Made by a program: the position numbers and the translations under genes. The notes below the pieces were generated by a model, which searched no databases, was not told where the DNA came from, and saw only the letters and a program-made list of their open reading frames with translations. Below, in pieces: positions 1-9,295 of a stretch of 64,000 bases of DNA. Position 1 is the stretch's first letter. Every line of letters starts with the position of its first letter. Source of the DNA: RHLJ01 sp040222455 (GTDB taxonomy: Bacteria > Bacteroidota > Rhodothermia > Balneolales > Balneolaceae); contig JAVKDD010000027.1 of NCBI GenBank assembly GCA_040222455.1, positions 124,001 to 188,000 of the forward strand, written 5' to 3'.

Positions 1-2
1 AT

Positions 3-323
3 CCAAGTAAGATTACGGATTACATTAGTGCTGAGCAGTACGATCAACACAACCCAGGGATAAAAGATGGGCTGAACGGAATTGTAGAAGCTGTTGAATA
101 TCTCTCATCTCAAAATAATATGTTTAAATACACTAAAATTCACAAAGTACTGGGTGAAGGAAATTTCGTACTTACGGTGAGTGAGGGTGAATGGAGTGGG
201 AAGAAACAAGTATTTTACGATCTATTCCGATTCAAAGACGGCAAAGCTGTAGAACATTGGGATGTTATTCAGGAAATCCCAACGGAAGGCTTGGCTAATG
301 AAAATGGAATGTTTGGGTTTTAA
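3..323 (+). CDS. SnoaL-like / NTF2-fold protein, 3' part only
   Basis: The reading frame is open from the first bases of the window, so the real start lies upstream; the ATG at 120 is internal. The visible part begins with a YISAEQYDQHNPGIKDG stretch, which resembles the tyrosine and histidine block of SnoaL-like polyketide-cyclase/NTF2-fold proteins, and ends with a W-D-V-I-Q-E strand typical of the same fold (KAVEHWDVIQEIP). Proteins of this family are small cytoplasmic cone-shaped barrels; many have no assigned substrate. About 106 residues are visible, most of a usual 120-150-residue domain. No function can be assigned beyond the fold. Confidence 0.7.
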   Translation, partial: PSKITDYISAEQYDQHNPGIKDGLNGIVEAVEYLSSQNNMFKYTKIHKVLGEGNFVLTVSEGEWSGKKQVFYDLFRFKDGKAVEHWDVIQEIPTEGLANENGMFGF

Positions 324-355
324 TTTCTTTGGTTCTAATTCCCCAAGACCAGCCT

Positions 356-380
356 CGTTCCGATGCTCCCCGTCGGAACG
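356..380. repeat. short perfect palindrome between genes
   Basis: An 8-bp inverted repeat, CGTTCCGA and TCGGAACG, separated by 9 bases, lies 33 bases after the stop of the SnoaL-like gene. It is more GC-rich than its surroundings. There is no T-tract after it, so it is a weak candidate terminator. The composition resembles short dispersed intergenic palindromes. Only one copy was noticed in this window. Confidence 0.4.
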
Positions 381-479
381 ATTTACTGGAATTATTCAGA
401 TACAGAACAAATGGAAAGAGGAGAAATTATTCCTCATGGGATTTCCCGAGAATTATTTACTAACAAAAAAAATAAAATT

Positions 480-1007
480 ATGACTGAAATACAGATTTCT
501 ACGCTTGCTCTTGCACTGTGTATGGCACCAGGTATTCTACACTCTGTAGAAGTGGCCTATCCCTTGTTAACTCGTTGGATTGTTCATTATGTGCTCCCAT
601 TTTTTGAACCTGGCTTACCCAGGGCTAAGAATCAATTGACTGATAATGAGCAAACAGCCATGTTAGATGCAGCACTTTTAGCAGTACCAAAAGAGAAGAA
701 AATTGCAGCGAAAGATTATATTTTCGTTCTACTTTTCGAACAACGCCAAGGAGCATTAGCCTTCATTTCTATCATAGTTGGTGCAGTTTATGCCATGCAA
801 TTACCCTTAGAAGATCGTGGAGTTCTGCATTTGGTTTTACTAGTGATGTCAGTGCTGTTTACATTGGTTAATGCCAATCATGCAGGCATTCCTTTTTTAG
901 GTAAGCATCCTAAAGTATCTAGAAATGGTAAAAATGTCGGTATCGTATTTTCTGTATTCTGGATGGTAGCATCGGCACTTAATTATTTAGCTTTTACCTT
1001 TTCTTGA
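480..1007 (+). CDS. Small integral membrane protein, unknown function
   Basis: A 175-residue protein. I chose the ATG at 480, where a hydrophobic protein starting MTEIQISTLALAL begins; an in-frame ATG at 363 would add 39 hydrophilic residues and run through the palindrome at 356-380. Hydrophobic segments occur near residues 5-25, 85-105, 110-130 and 150-172, with a charged cytoplasmic-looking stretch between about 45 and 80. I do not recognise the family. It stands alone between the SnoaL-like gene and the convergent acyltransferase gene, so the context gives no role. Confidence 0.6.
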   Translation: MTEIQISTLALALCMAPGILHSVEVAYPLLTRWIVHYVLPFFEPGLPRAKNQLTDNEQTAMLDAALLAVPKEKKIAAKDYIFVLLFEQRQGALAFISIIVGAVYAMQLPLEDRGVLHLVLLVMSVLFTLVNANHAGIPFLGKHPKVSRNGKNVGIVFSVFWMVASALNYLAFTFS

Positions 1008-1145
1008 TTAAGTTGCAGAATAGCGGAGTGAATTTTTCTTTAACAAATTTTAATTACTGTTTTGAATTTTCCAATGTTCCGTTGAGAAAATTTTAGATCT
1101 TTAGGTTTTGTTGTAGCAAGTAATACTAACATACTTCTATTTAAA

Positions 1146-2624
1146 TCAATCATCTTTTTTTATAGGTTTTGATTTATTTTTTGATCGAGACGCAATAGCC
1201 ATGAACGACAGTAAGAATCCAATACACAGGTAGACGAAGCTATCTTGAATAATTGAGTATAATGTAGTGACACCTTTGGTAGGTAGTTGTGAATACATGA
1301 TTTTATCATTTTCGTCAAAACTGCTCATTTGTGAAACCATTTCACCGTATGGTGTAATTGCTGCAGAGAGCCCAAAACGCGTTGAACGAAGAACCGAGTG
1401 ACCTTGCTCAACAGCTCTAAAGGCAGCCATTTCTGTATGAACAGGGTCGATGCCTCTCCAATCACTTGAAGGAAGAAGAACCATATCTGCTCCCAATTCA
1501 CCATACCCTTTTGCCAGATATGGAAAATCATAATCATAACAAATTGCAGCCCCGATTTTTGTACTTGATACATCAACCACTTTTAAAGGCGACTTTCCCT
1601 GCACAGCTGGTTCACCCGGTACTGGTTGATGCTTGAGATATGTATGCGTAATGTTTCCTGACGAATCGATAAACTGGTACTTGTTCTCATACCTCAAGGG
1701 AGTTTGTGAAATGGGTGTCACATAAGAAGCTACCAAAGTGATATTGAGTTCAGCAGCTAGTTCCTTGATGTAGTTAATCCATTCCTTCTCATCTTCAGGC
1801 ATTATAAATATAGCAGCTTCGTTCCACGATATTATTTTAGCACCACCTTCCGCTGCCGTTCTGGATCGTTTAAATAATGCAGTTTTAGTCTGTTCAGTTC
1901 TTTCCTTAGTTGGTAATGGTAAACCACTTGCTTTCGAGTCTGTTCCAACAGCGGCAACAGTGATAGTGTCAATACCATTGGCTTTACTCATGTCATAGCG
2001 TATGGAGCCATAAGAAATTAAAAGGAACAGCATAATTAAGGGGAGCTGTAATGTAGAAATAGAGGTTTTTCTTTTGATAATGATATTAGCAATTGAGACA
2101 TTAACCCAATAAATCAAAAAGCTTAGACCGGCCAACCCAAACAAGGATACTGTTTGAATAAGAGATACATTATCGTGCATGGTATACGCTGCTACTCCCC
2201 AACTGGCAAGAGGTGTAAAGGTGTATTGAATCCATTCCATAATGATCATGATGACAGGAAATAGAAACAGCGCGTATTTTTGATTTTTAAATTTACTCCA
2301 TATCAGGTATCCAGGCAGGTGAAATAAACTAATTGGAATTGAGTAGAGAAAGACCAGTACGAGTGGAATTGGATTAGTAATGATTTTTGCCACAACGAAT
2401 GACCATGCTAAAACCAATGCGAGGAAAAAGGTTAATCTTGACTTCCAGCCTTGTGTAAGACTTAAATAAATCAAAAACGGAACACTTGAAACCCAGGCTA
2501 TGACTTCAATACTAAAGGTCATGTGAGTTAGGGCCATGGCAGCTACCCCAATTGCGAGATACCAAAGTGGTTTAATTTTATTAACATTAAAACTTTGTGT
2601 GACGGTACTTGATAAATTCTTCAT
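1146..2624 (-). CDS. Apolipoprotein N-acyltransferase-like (Lnt-type) membrane enzyme
   Basis: 492 residues: about six to eight membrane segments in residues 20-205, a carbon-nitrogen hydrolase domain from about 220 to 455, and a C-terminal membrane helix near 460-480. This is the order found in Lnt, which moves an acyl chain from a phospholipid to the N-terminal cysteine of lipoproteins at the outer face of the inner membrane. The catalytic triad is visible: Glu269 (ISWNEAA), Lys331 (YLKHQPVPGEP) and Cys362 (AAICYDYDFP). The hydrolase domain is shorter and diverged from E. coli Lnt, so a paralog with another amide-forming or amide-cleaving role is possible. Its upstream neighbour on the same strand is a Crp/Fnr regulator 79 bases away. 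Confidence 0.75.
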   Translation of the reverse strand: MKNLSSTVTQSFNVNKIKPLWYLAIGVAAMALTHMTFSIEVIAWVSSVPFLIYLSLTQGWKSRLTFFLALVLAWSFVVAKIITNPIPLVLVFLYSIPISLFHLPGYLIWSKFKNQKYALFLFPVIMIIMEWIQYTFTPLASWGVAAYTMHDNVSLIQTVSLFGLAGLSFLIYWVNVSIANIIIKRKTSISTLQLPLIMLFLLISYGSIRYDMSKANGIDTITVAAVGTDSKASGLPLPTKERTEQTKTALFKRSRTAAEGGAKIISWNEAAIFIMPEDEKEWINYIKELAAELNITLVASYVTPISQTPLRYENKYQFIDSSGNITHTYLKHQPVPGEPAVQGKSPLKVVDVSSTKIGAAICYDYDFPYLAKGYGELGADMVLLPSSDWRGIDPVHTEMAAFRAVEQGHSVLRSTRFGLSAAITPYGEMVSQMSSFDENDKIMYSQLPTKGVTTLYSIIQDSFVYLCIGFLLSFMAIASRSKNKSKPIKKDD

Positions 2625-2703
2625 CTTTCTTTGTTTTTAAGTTCACTACAAAGATTGACGATAGTAATTTCGAATCCATTAACATTTGTTAAAGGATGAC
2701 ATT

Positions 2704-3294
2704 TTACTTCATGAGTTCTTTACGGAGTCTGCTGAGGGATAAATTTGTAATTCCCAAATAGGAGGCAATGTCAACATGAGAGATTTGATTTTCCAGAAAG
2801 TGATATTTTTCTCTAAAAAGAATGAGCCTTTCTTTAGCATTCAGTGAAGCGAAGCCAATTTCTTTTTCAACTTTTACAAGTAGTTCATTTTGTAAAACCA
2901 TATTTCCAAACTCGCGTATGTCAATGTGATTTATCATCAGCTGCTCAAACGTATCAGCGTTTAAGCTTGCAACGGTTAGCTTTGTAAGCGCTTGAAAGTT
3001 AAGGTGAGATATTTGGTTAGCCGTTCTCGTTTTATTGGGAGAGAGTACACTGCCTTCAAGAAAATAAGATATGGTTACCTCATCACCTTCCGGGCTAAGC
3101 AAAAAGCTCCGGCAGACGCCTTCATAAACAAAGTATTCCTTGTTATTCTTTTTCCCTCTATCAATAAACACATCTCCTTTTTCATAAACTTCAACTAAAA
3201 TCAAGTCACTTATCAGATCTAATGACCCTTCCGATACAGGAAACACTTTGTTGACTAAGGGTCTTGTTCGTTCTTTAATTTGTTCGAAATCCAT
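2704..3294 (-). CDS. Crp/Fnr family transcriptional regulator
   Basis: 196 residues with an N-terminal cyclic-nucleotide-binding-like beta roll (residues about 25-115, containing a GDVFIDRG turn) and a C-terminal helix-turn-helix near 172-195 (HVDIASYLGITNLSLSRLRK). The HTH is at the extreme C-terminus, as in the short Bacteroidota members of this family. No cysteine cluster for an Fe-S centre is present, so the ligand is unknown. It lies upstream of the Lnt-like gene on the same strand and may regulate itself or that gene. Confidence 0.85.
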   Translation of the reverse strand: MDFEQIKERTRPLVNKVFPVSEGSLDLISDLILVEVYEKGDVFIDRGKKNNKEYFVYEGVCRSFLLSPEGDEVTISYFLEGSVLSPNKTRTANQISHLNFQALTKLTVASLNADTFEQLMINHIDIREFGNMVLQNELLVKVEKEIGFASLNAKERLILFREKYHFLENQISHVDIASYLGITNLSLSRLRKELMK

Positions 3295-3459
3295 GATTAT
3301 CTTTTATTTGCACCCAACAACAGAGTAAAGTGAACTCTATTCACTTTATCCCTATTTCATCTTTAAGGTTAATTCATATTATCTCTATTTTAAAAGGAGT
3401 AACATGAATTAAAGTGATTTACTAGCAAAGCACAAATATCACGTCATGCATATTCGGTA

Positions 3460-5169
3460 CTAGTTCTCGATAAACTCTAAACCACTAGCTAAAAACACCA
3501 AAGGCGCGTTCCAGTTTATGGCTGTTTCGTTAGTAGAATAACTGCATTGTGTATCAGTATATGAAGCAGCAGGAAACTCACTTCTAACCACACCTTGTGC
3601 TTCACAATCGGTTAGCACAATTGTATTTGGACCTCCTGAAATATAGCCGGGCATGGGTTCAGTAATTCCATCTGCACCCATAATTCTGTTGTGTTGATCT
3701 ATTGGGGTTTTATCACCAAATCCCGTTACAAAAGAAAAGCCCGTTGCATTTCTACCTAATATATAATGCAAATCATTTTGAGCGGAAACAACATACTTTC
3801 TATCACCAGTAAGTTGGTAAGCGACAAGCTTTAACATTCCATCGTTAGCAACATCAGAATTACTTCCCCATGCAAACTGATCCATACTTATTAAGTAGGG
3901 AGATTTAGCTTCTTTCTCGAGCATATAATCTACATAAGCGATGAAATCTTCTTCCATAGAATTGAATTCAGATCTTTTATCAGATGTTAGAATGGATACC
4001 ACACCAAGTGCATTTACGACATCCCATTTTGGGGTGATCGGATCTTGATAATTTTCCATCATCTTGTCTTTGTACTTATTCTCTCCTGTAAGTAAATACA
4101 ACTCTGCTGAAGCCCAAAACCATTCATCAACTAATGAGGTATCTGGATAAGCTCCTGTGCTTACATCTTCGGGTTGATTATAATACACTTCAGGATTTTG
4201 GATTGCCCAGTTCCATGCCATTTGTGCTTGTTCTTGCATTTTTTTAGCCAGGTCTGAAACTCCTTGTTTTTGATAAATCCTTGATGCAGCGGCCATTGTT
4301 GAAGCAAAATCTAAAGTCGCTGAAGTACTTTTTTGTAAGAAGTACCTTTGAGCAGTAGTTTCGTTAGGCATTATAAAACTATCAAAATTCTTAGTGGTTA
4401 ATTTGTGGTATAAAGCGCCATCGTTAGGATCCTGCATGGTCATCATCCATTTCAGGTTTACTAAAGCTTCATCTAAAATATCAGGCATATCATTTCCTGA
4501 TTCAGGAATATTTAAATTCTGATTTTGATGAAATTCCGTGTTTAGTGCAAAGCTTTGAAGAATAGTCCAGGTAGTAATACTGCTATTCACAATATACTTT
4601 CCGTAATCACCTGCATCGTACCAACCACCTTGTGAAGCAAGAGTAATTCCTTCAGGGCGATTTCCATCCGCTGCAGAAGCGTGAATCATAACGGAGGTGT
4701 CTGGATGTCCGGCTTCCCAGTTCCATTTACCGCCAAATTCTTCTTCAATATCGATACCGACTCTTGAATAGTAATATGATTTTAATGCGGCGTCAGCTAA
4801 ATCACTGTACAAAGAAGATCCAATCTCAAATGGGGCAGAGCATTCGTTATCACTAATACATAGAATATATTCTCCATCTTCGGTGAGTTCTGAGAAGTCA
4901 GCAATTGAAACCTCATCTCCTGATAATTCCCAGTAGGAGGGATCCGAAAGCTTTCCTGAATAAACGATTTCACCTTTTGAGTTTTTTATTTCAAAGCCAG
5001 ATGATTCACTCCGAATTAACGCCTTCTTTTGGGCGTTGGTTGGATATCCTATTTGGTTTAACAGGATGTCATTCGAGAAACTAGAAGTCACACTATTATT
5101 GGACGTGCAACTTACTATTAGAAATAAAATTGCAATTAGAAAGGACAGAGATACAGTTATTTTTTTCAT
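3460..5169 (-). CDS. Glycoside hydrolase family 9 endoglucanase-like lipoprotein
   Basis: 569 residues from the ATG at 5169, which starts a lipoprotein signal peptide with the lipobox ending at Cys21 (LIVSC). A longer frame to 5262 exists but would overlap the upstream gene. Residues about 34-115 form the Ig-like CelD_N domain (LLNQIGYPTNAQKKA) and about 120-565 the GH9 (alpha/alpha)6 barrel. Catalytic features are visible: Asp185 and Asp188 (GGWYDAGDYGKY), His493 (DQHNRIMG) and the acid Glu548 (NETAINWNAPLVF). The family cleaves cellulose or beta-glucan chains. The gene starts 7 bases after the cellobiose phosphorylase stop, so the enzyme probably feeds cello-oligosaccharides into the same pathway from the periplasm or outer membrane. 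Confidence 0.9.
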   Translation of the reverse strand: MKKITVSLSFLIAILFLIVSCTSNNSVTSSFSNDILLNQIGYPTNAQKKALIRSESSGFEIKNSKGEIVYSGKLSDPSYWELSGDEVSIADFSELTEDGEYILCISDNECSAPFEIGSSLYSDLADAALKSYYYSRVGIDIEEEFGGKWNWEAGHPDTSVMIHASAADGNRPEGITLASQGGWYDAGDYGKYIVNSSITTWTILQSFALNTEFHQNQNLNIPESGNDMPDILDEALVNLKWMMTMQDPNDGALYHKLTTKNFDSFIMPNETTAQRYFLQKSTSATLDFASTMAAASRIYQKQGVSDLAKKMQEQAQMAWNWAIQNPEVYYNQPEDVSTGAYPDTSLVDEWFWASAELYLLTGENKYKDKMMENYQDPITPKWDVVNALGVVSILTSDKRSEFNSMEEDFIAYVDYMLEKEAKSPYLISMDQFAWGSNSDVANDGMLKLVAYQLTGDRKYVVSAQNDLHYILGRNATGFSFVTGFGDKTPIDQHNRIMGADGITEPMPGYISGGPNTIVLTDCEAQGVVRSEFPAASYTDTQCSYSTNETAINWNAPLVFLASGLEFIEN

Positions 5170-5176
5170 GATCGTG

Positions 5177-7618
5177 TTAATTACCAAGTTCAATTTCAAT
5201 GTTGTATTCACCGGCGGGGAGTAAAGGAAGAACATTACCTCCTTCAAAAGTTTTTCCATCAATCGTTACTGTCTTAACACCTTTATTTACCCCATTCGGG
5301 TTTTTTATGTTGATGCGATATGTAGCACCTCTAAATTTTCGGGTAACTTGATAGGACTTCCAGTCTTTTGGAATACAGGGATTAATTTCTAACCCGTCAT
5401 ATCCTGGTCGAACTCCTAAGATATACTGACTAATGGTGTAGAAATTCCAGGCTGCGGTTCCAGTTAGCCAAGAGTTTTTTGCTTCACCGGGTTTAAAAGC
5501 GTCTTTTCCAGCGATCATTTGTGAATACACATAAGGTTCTGTTTTGTGTAGTTCACTTATATCTTCTAAATAAGCAGGGGAAATCTTCCTGAAATACTCC
5601 CATGCTTGATCACCTCTTCCAAGCACAGTTTCACCAATCATAATCCATGGATTATTATGACAAAATACACCAGCATTTTCTTTATATCCCTCTGGATAAC
5701 TTGAAATCTCTCCGTATTCAATGTGATATTTGGTGTAAGCTGGATTATTAAGCACAATTCCATATTTGGAGTCTAGTCTATCTTTAACTGAATCCAATGC
5801 TTTTTCAACCATGCCTTCTTCAAGACCAATTCCAGCCATGGTACACCAACCGTTAGATTCTATGAAAATCTTTCCTTCTTCATTTTCATCACTACCAATT
5901 TTATTTCCATAATAATCATAGGCTCTGATAAACCACTCACCATCCCAACCATCTTTTTTGATGGCTTCAACCATGTCATCTACATGCTTCTGAGCTCGTT
6001 CGGCTTCTTCCGATTTCCCAAGTTTATTACAAAGCTGGATGTATTCCCGACCATAAACGACAAATAATCCGGCAATCATCAATGATTCTGCTTTCGAACT
6101 TTTGGTTTTATTTTCTGTAGTTTGAAACGATTCATTTGGGTCGTTAGAAAAGCAATTTAAATTTAAGCAATCATTCCAATCTGCCCGACCAATTAATGGC
6201 AATCCATGAGGCCCGAGATTATTTACGGTATAATTGAAAGAGATGGTAAGATGGTTAAATAATGACTGAGCTAAGCTTTCATCATTATCGAATGGAACCT
6301 GCTCATCAAGAATTGAATAATCGCCTGATTCTTTTATATAAGCAGTAGTTCCCAAAATTAACCACATCGGATCGTCATTAAATCCACTTCCAATATCATC
6401 ATTTCCACGCTTTGTAAGTGGTTGATATTGGTGATAACAACTTCCATCAGGGAATTGAGTGGATGCAATATCAATAATACGTTGTCGAGCATTTTCGGGT
6501 TCCTGATGTACAAAACCTATTAAATCTTGATTTGAATCTCTGAATCCCATTCCACGCCCAATTCCACTTTCGAAAAAAGAAGCAGACCTTGAAAAACAGA
6601 ATGTGATCATGCACTGATATTGATTCCAAACATTTACCATACGATCAAGTTTTTCGTCATTACTCTTGATTGTGTAAATACTTAGTAAGTCATCCCAATA
6701 GGTTCTGAGTTCAGCGAGTGCAGCATCTACTTTTTCAGTAGTATCAAACTTGGCGATGACTTCTCTTGCTTTCGTTTTATTGATGACTCCTTTAGATTCC
6801 CATTTTTCTTCCTGCTCATTTTCGATATAGCCGAGAACGAATACAAAATCTTTTGATTCTCCGGGTTCTAAGTTCACTTCGATATAATGAGAGGCAATAG
6901 GAGACCAGCCATGTGCATGACTCATTGTTGGCTTGCCATTTAAAACAGCTTTAGGTTCATGAAATCCATTATGTAGGCCCATGAATGATTCTCGGTCGGT
7001 ATCAAATCCATCAATAGGAGCATTTACAGAATAAAATGCGTAGTGATTTCTACGTTCCCGATACTCTGTTTTGTGATAGAGAGTTGATCCATCTATTTCA
7101 ACTTCGCCCGTTGAGAAGTTTCGTTGAAAATTCTCCATATCAGCCGCAGCATTCCATAAAGCCCATTCCGAATACGAAAATAGTTTAAGTTTTTTTGGTT
7201 CTGAACCGTTATTGGTAAGTGTTACTTTTTGAATCTCAGCATGAGTATTTAGTGGTACAAAAAATAATGTCTCAGCAGAAACTCCGTTTTTTTCACCAGT
7301 AATCTTGGTGTAGTTCATTCCATGTCTACATTCGTACTTATCTAAAGGAGTTTTAGTTGGTTTCCAACCCGGCGACCAAATCGTATTTTCATCTTTGATG
7401 TAGAAATATCTTCCACCCGAATCCATTGGAACATTGTTGTATCTGTAACGAGTGAGTCTTCGGAATTTAGCATCCTTGTAAAAAGAATAACCTCCCGCAG
7501 TATTTGAAATAAGAGAGAAAAAATCTTTCGTTCCAAGGTAATTAATCCATGGCCATGGAGTAGCGGGATTCGTTATTACATATTCTCTGTTTTCGTCATC
7601 AAAATGTCCAAATTTCAT
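5177..7618 (-). CDS. Cellobiose phosphorylase (GH94)
   Basis: 813 residues, nearly the length of characterised bacterial cellobiose phosphorylases (about 810-825) and similar along the whole chain, starting with the hallmark GHFDDENREYVITNP. Domains are an N-terminal beta sandwich (about 1-270), a helical linker, the (alpha/alpha)6 barrel (about 310-730) and a small C-terminal sheet. The proton donor is Asp483 in the ADWNDCLN motif. The enzyme phosphorolyses cellobiose to glucose 1-phosphate and glucose in the cytoplasm, saving one ATP. It lies between the sugar symporter (48 bases upstream) and the GH9 gene (7 bases downstream) in one operon. No signal peptide is present, which fits a cytoplasmic enzyme. 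Confidence 0.95.
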   Translation of the reverse strand: MKFGHFDDENREYVITNPATPWPWINYLGTKDFFSLISNTAGGYSFYKDAKFRRLTRYRYNNVPMDSGGRYFYIKDENTIWSPGWKPTKTPLDKYECRHGMNYTKITGEKNGVSAETLFFVPLNTHAEIQKVTLTNNGSEPKKLKLFSYSEWALWNAAADMENFQRNFSTGEVEIDGSTLYHKTEYRERRNHYAFYSVNAPIDGFDTDRESFMGLHNGFHEPKAVLNGKPTMSHAHGWSPIASHYIEVNLEPGESKDFVFVLGYIENEQEEKWESKGVINKTKAREVIAKFDTTEKVDAALAELRTYWDDLLSIYTIKSNDEKLDRMVNVWNQYQCMITFCFSRSASFFESGIGRGMGFRDSNQDLIGFVHQEPENARQRIIDIASTQFPDGSCYHQYQPLTKRGNDDIGSGFNDDPMWLILGTTAYIKESGDYSILDEQVPFDNDESLAQSLFNHLTISFNYTVNNLGPHGLPLIGRADWNDCLNLNCFSNDPNESFQTTENKTKSSKAESLMIAGLFVVYGREYIQLCNKLGKSEEAERAQKHVDDMVEAIKKDGWDGEWFIRAYDYYGNKIGSDENEEGKIFIESNGWCTMAGIGLEEGMVEKALDSVKDRLDSKYGIVLNNPAYTKYHIEYGEISSYPEGYKENAGVFCHNNPWIMIGETVLGRGDQAWEYFRKISPAYLEDISELHKTEPYVYSQMIAGKDAFKPGEAKNSWLTGTAAWNFYTISQYILGVRPGYDGLEINPCIPKDWKSYQVTRKFRGATYRINIKNPNGVNKGVKTVTIDGKTFEGGNVLPLLPAGEYNIEIELGN

Positions 7619-7666
7619 GTTTTAAGGAGTAAAAAGTTTAATAAATTAAAATAGTTTGATCGTTTA

Positions 7667-9277
7667 TTATGCTGAGAGAGCTTGTTCTCTTCTCAGGTTC
7701 AATTCAGTTGTAATTTCATCCATTTTTTGTTGATTTAGTGGATAAGCAAGCATTACGATTGCTGCCATTCCCGCAACAATAGCGGGTACCCAACTCATCA
7801 ACATGATAATTCCGGGGATTGCTCCTTGAATGGCTACCTGATCCATTCCATTGTAACTATAAGAAGCTAATATTCCTCCAATAACAACACCGGCTAACCC
7901 ACCACCGAATTTAGTTGCAAAAGAGCCCGCCGAGTACACAAGTCCGGTTGCTCGCCTTCCATTTTTGAATTCTGAGAAATCGGCGGCATCACCAAGCATT
8001 GCAAAGAAAAGGGTAGGGAAGATAGCGGCAGCCGCTTCTGAAATTATACCAATGGTAAAAATTGCGCCTATATTGTCAGGTCCACAAAAAGCGAGTAAAG
8101 AATTAACTGCCCCAGAGAAAATCAATGCATAAATAAAAAGCTGTTTTTTACCCAATCTTTTGCTGATTGAAGCGGTTGCCATTGCTCCGGCTATAGAAGC
8201 TAACATAAGTGCAACTAAATAGGATGCAGACAGTAATTGATCACCGAGGTAATGTGTGAAATAAATAACTGTGATTCCCTGTTTAATGGAGTTATACACG
8301 TTGAATAACAAACCGATGATTAGTAAAACCATCCAAGGCTTATTTCTTATGAGGTCGAAGAAATCCTTTTTTAAATCGGTTTGTTGATCTTTAGGAGGCG
8401 CAACTCTTTCATTGGTGCTATAAAAAGTGATTATCATAAATAAAGCCAGGAAAACAGACATTAAATAAATGGCGTTGCTATAACCCTTTTTTTGATTAAT
8501 CAGAGAAATGCTTTCTGGAGTAATAACTGCTTCACCTTCAACAATAAAGCTGTATTCCTTGCCCGATTCCATTGCAAAACTGATATTCTTAGTAGCTTCT
8601 TCGTCACTTTCAATATTATACCAGGCAAAAGTGGCAATTCCGTTTTCAGTTTTGATATTCGCATTACCGACATCCTCTGGAGAAACAACAGTAACATGAA
8701 AAGTTTCTGCACTTAACTGATTAACTGTCACATCAGGATTTACATTACCAAAAGAAGCAACCAAAAATAGCATGGCTCCCTGTACGAGCATTCCTCCAGC
8801 AAAAGCACCAACCATTCGGTATGAACCTAAGCTAGTACGTTCTTTATCATCACCAGTCATTACGGCCATTAAAGCGCCATAAGGAATATTATTTGCTGTA
8901 TAGAGCAATGTGAAAATGATATACGTTGAATAAGCGTACACGATTTTACCCGTGGTTCCTAAATCCGGTGTTGTAAATAGGAGTGAGAGTGTAGCTGCTA
9001 GAGGAACTGCCGACCATAAAATCCAAGGGCGAAATTTTCCGTGTTTAGTATTAGTTCGATCTCCAATAATTCCCATGAGAACATCACTTACACCGTCACT
9101 CGAACGAGCAATAAGCATTAAAAGACCAACTGATCCAGGAGTTAATCCATATACATCGGTATAAAAGATGAAAAGAAAAGTAGCTACCGCACGCCAGGCA
9201 ATATTAGCAGCGCCATCACCAAGCGCATAGCCTGTTTTTTCGAGGAAGGACAGTTTTTGAGATTTAAGAGCGTTCAT
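7667..9277 (-). CDS. GPH-family sugar:cation symporter (MelB-like MFS), probable cellobiose importer
   Basis: 536 residues with about 12 membrane segments. Residues 1-60 carry the GPH signature (LGDGAANIAWRAVATF), and the conserved acidic loop SSDGVSDVLMGIIGDRT follows near 58-74. An extra soluble, beta-rich insert of about 85 residues (roughly 180-265) lies between transmembrane segments 5 and 6, on the predicted periplasmic side. The gene lies between the Nudix-type regulator and cellobiose phosphorylase, so cellobiose or short cello-oligosaccharides are the likely substrates. This is inferred from context; the family also moves melibiose, xylosides and glucuronides. Confidence 0.88.
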   Translation of the reverse strand: MNALKSQKLSFLEKTGYALGDGAANIAWRAVATFLFIFYTDVYGLTPGSVGLLMLIARSSDGVSDVLMGIIGDRTNTKHGKFRPWILWSAVPLAATLSLLFTTPDLGTTGKIVYAYSTYIIFTLLYTANNIPYGALMAVMTGDDKERTSLGSYRMVGAFAGGMLVQGAMLFLVASFGNVNPDVTVNQLSAETFHVTVVSPEDVGNANIKTENGIATFAWYNIESDEEATKNISFAMESGKEYSFIVEGEAVITPESISLINQKKGYSNAIYLMSVFLALFMIITFYSTNERVAPPKDQQTDLKKDFFDLIRNKPWMVLLIIGLLFNVYNSIKQGITVIYFTHYLGDQLLSASYLVALMLASIAGAMATASISKRLGKKQLFIYALIFSGAVNSLLAFCGPDNIGAIFTIGIISEAAAAIFPTLFFAMLGDAADFSEFKNGRRATGLVYSAGSFATKFGGGLAGVVIGGILASYSYNGMDQVAIQGAIPGIIMLMSWVPAIVAGMAAIVMLAYPLNQQKMDEITTELNLRREQALSA

Positions 9278-9295
9278 TTAGATTGAAATAATGGG

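Noticed and set aside
1008..1145. Terminator between the membrane protein and the convergent Lnt-like gene
   Set aside because: The stretch is AT-rich but I could not find a stem followed by a T-tract on either strand.
5170..5262. Longer N-terminus for the GH9 protein
   Set aside because: It would overlap the phosphorylase gene by 86 bases and put 31 residues before a perfectly good lipoprotein signal peptide.
8492..8716. Overlapping frames on both strands inside the symporter gene
   Set aside because: They are shadows of the periplasmic insert coding sequence and match nothing recognisable.
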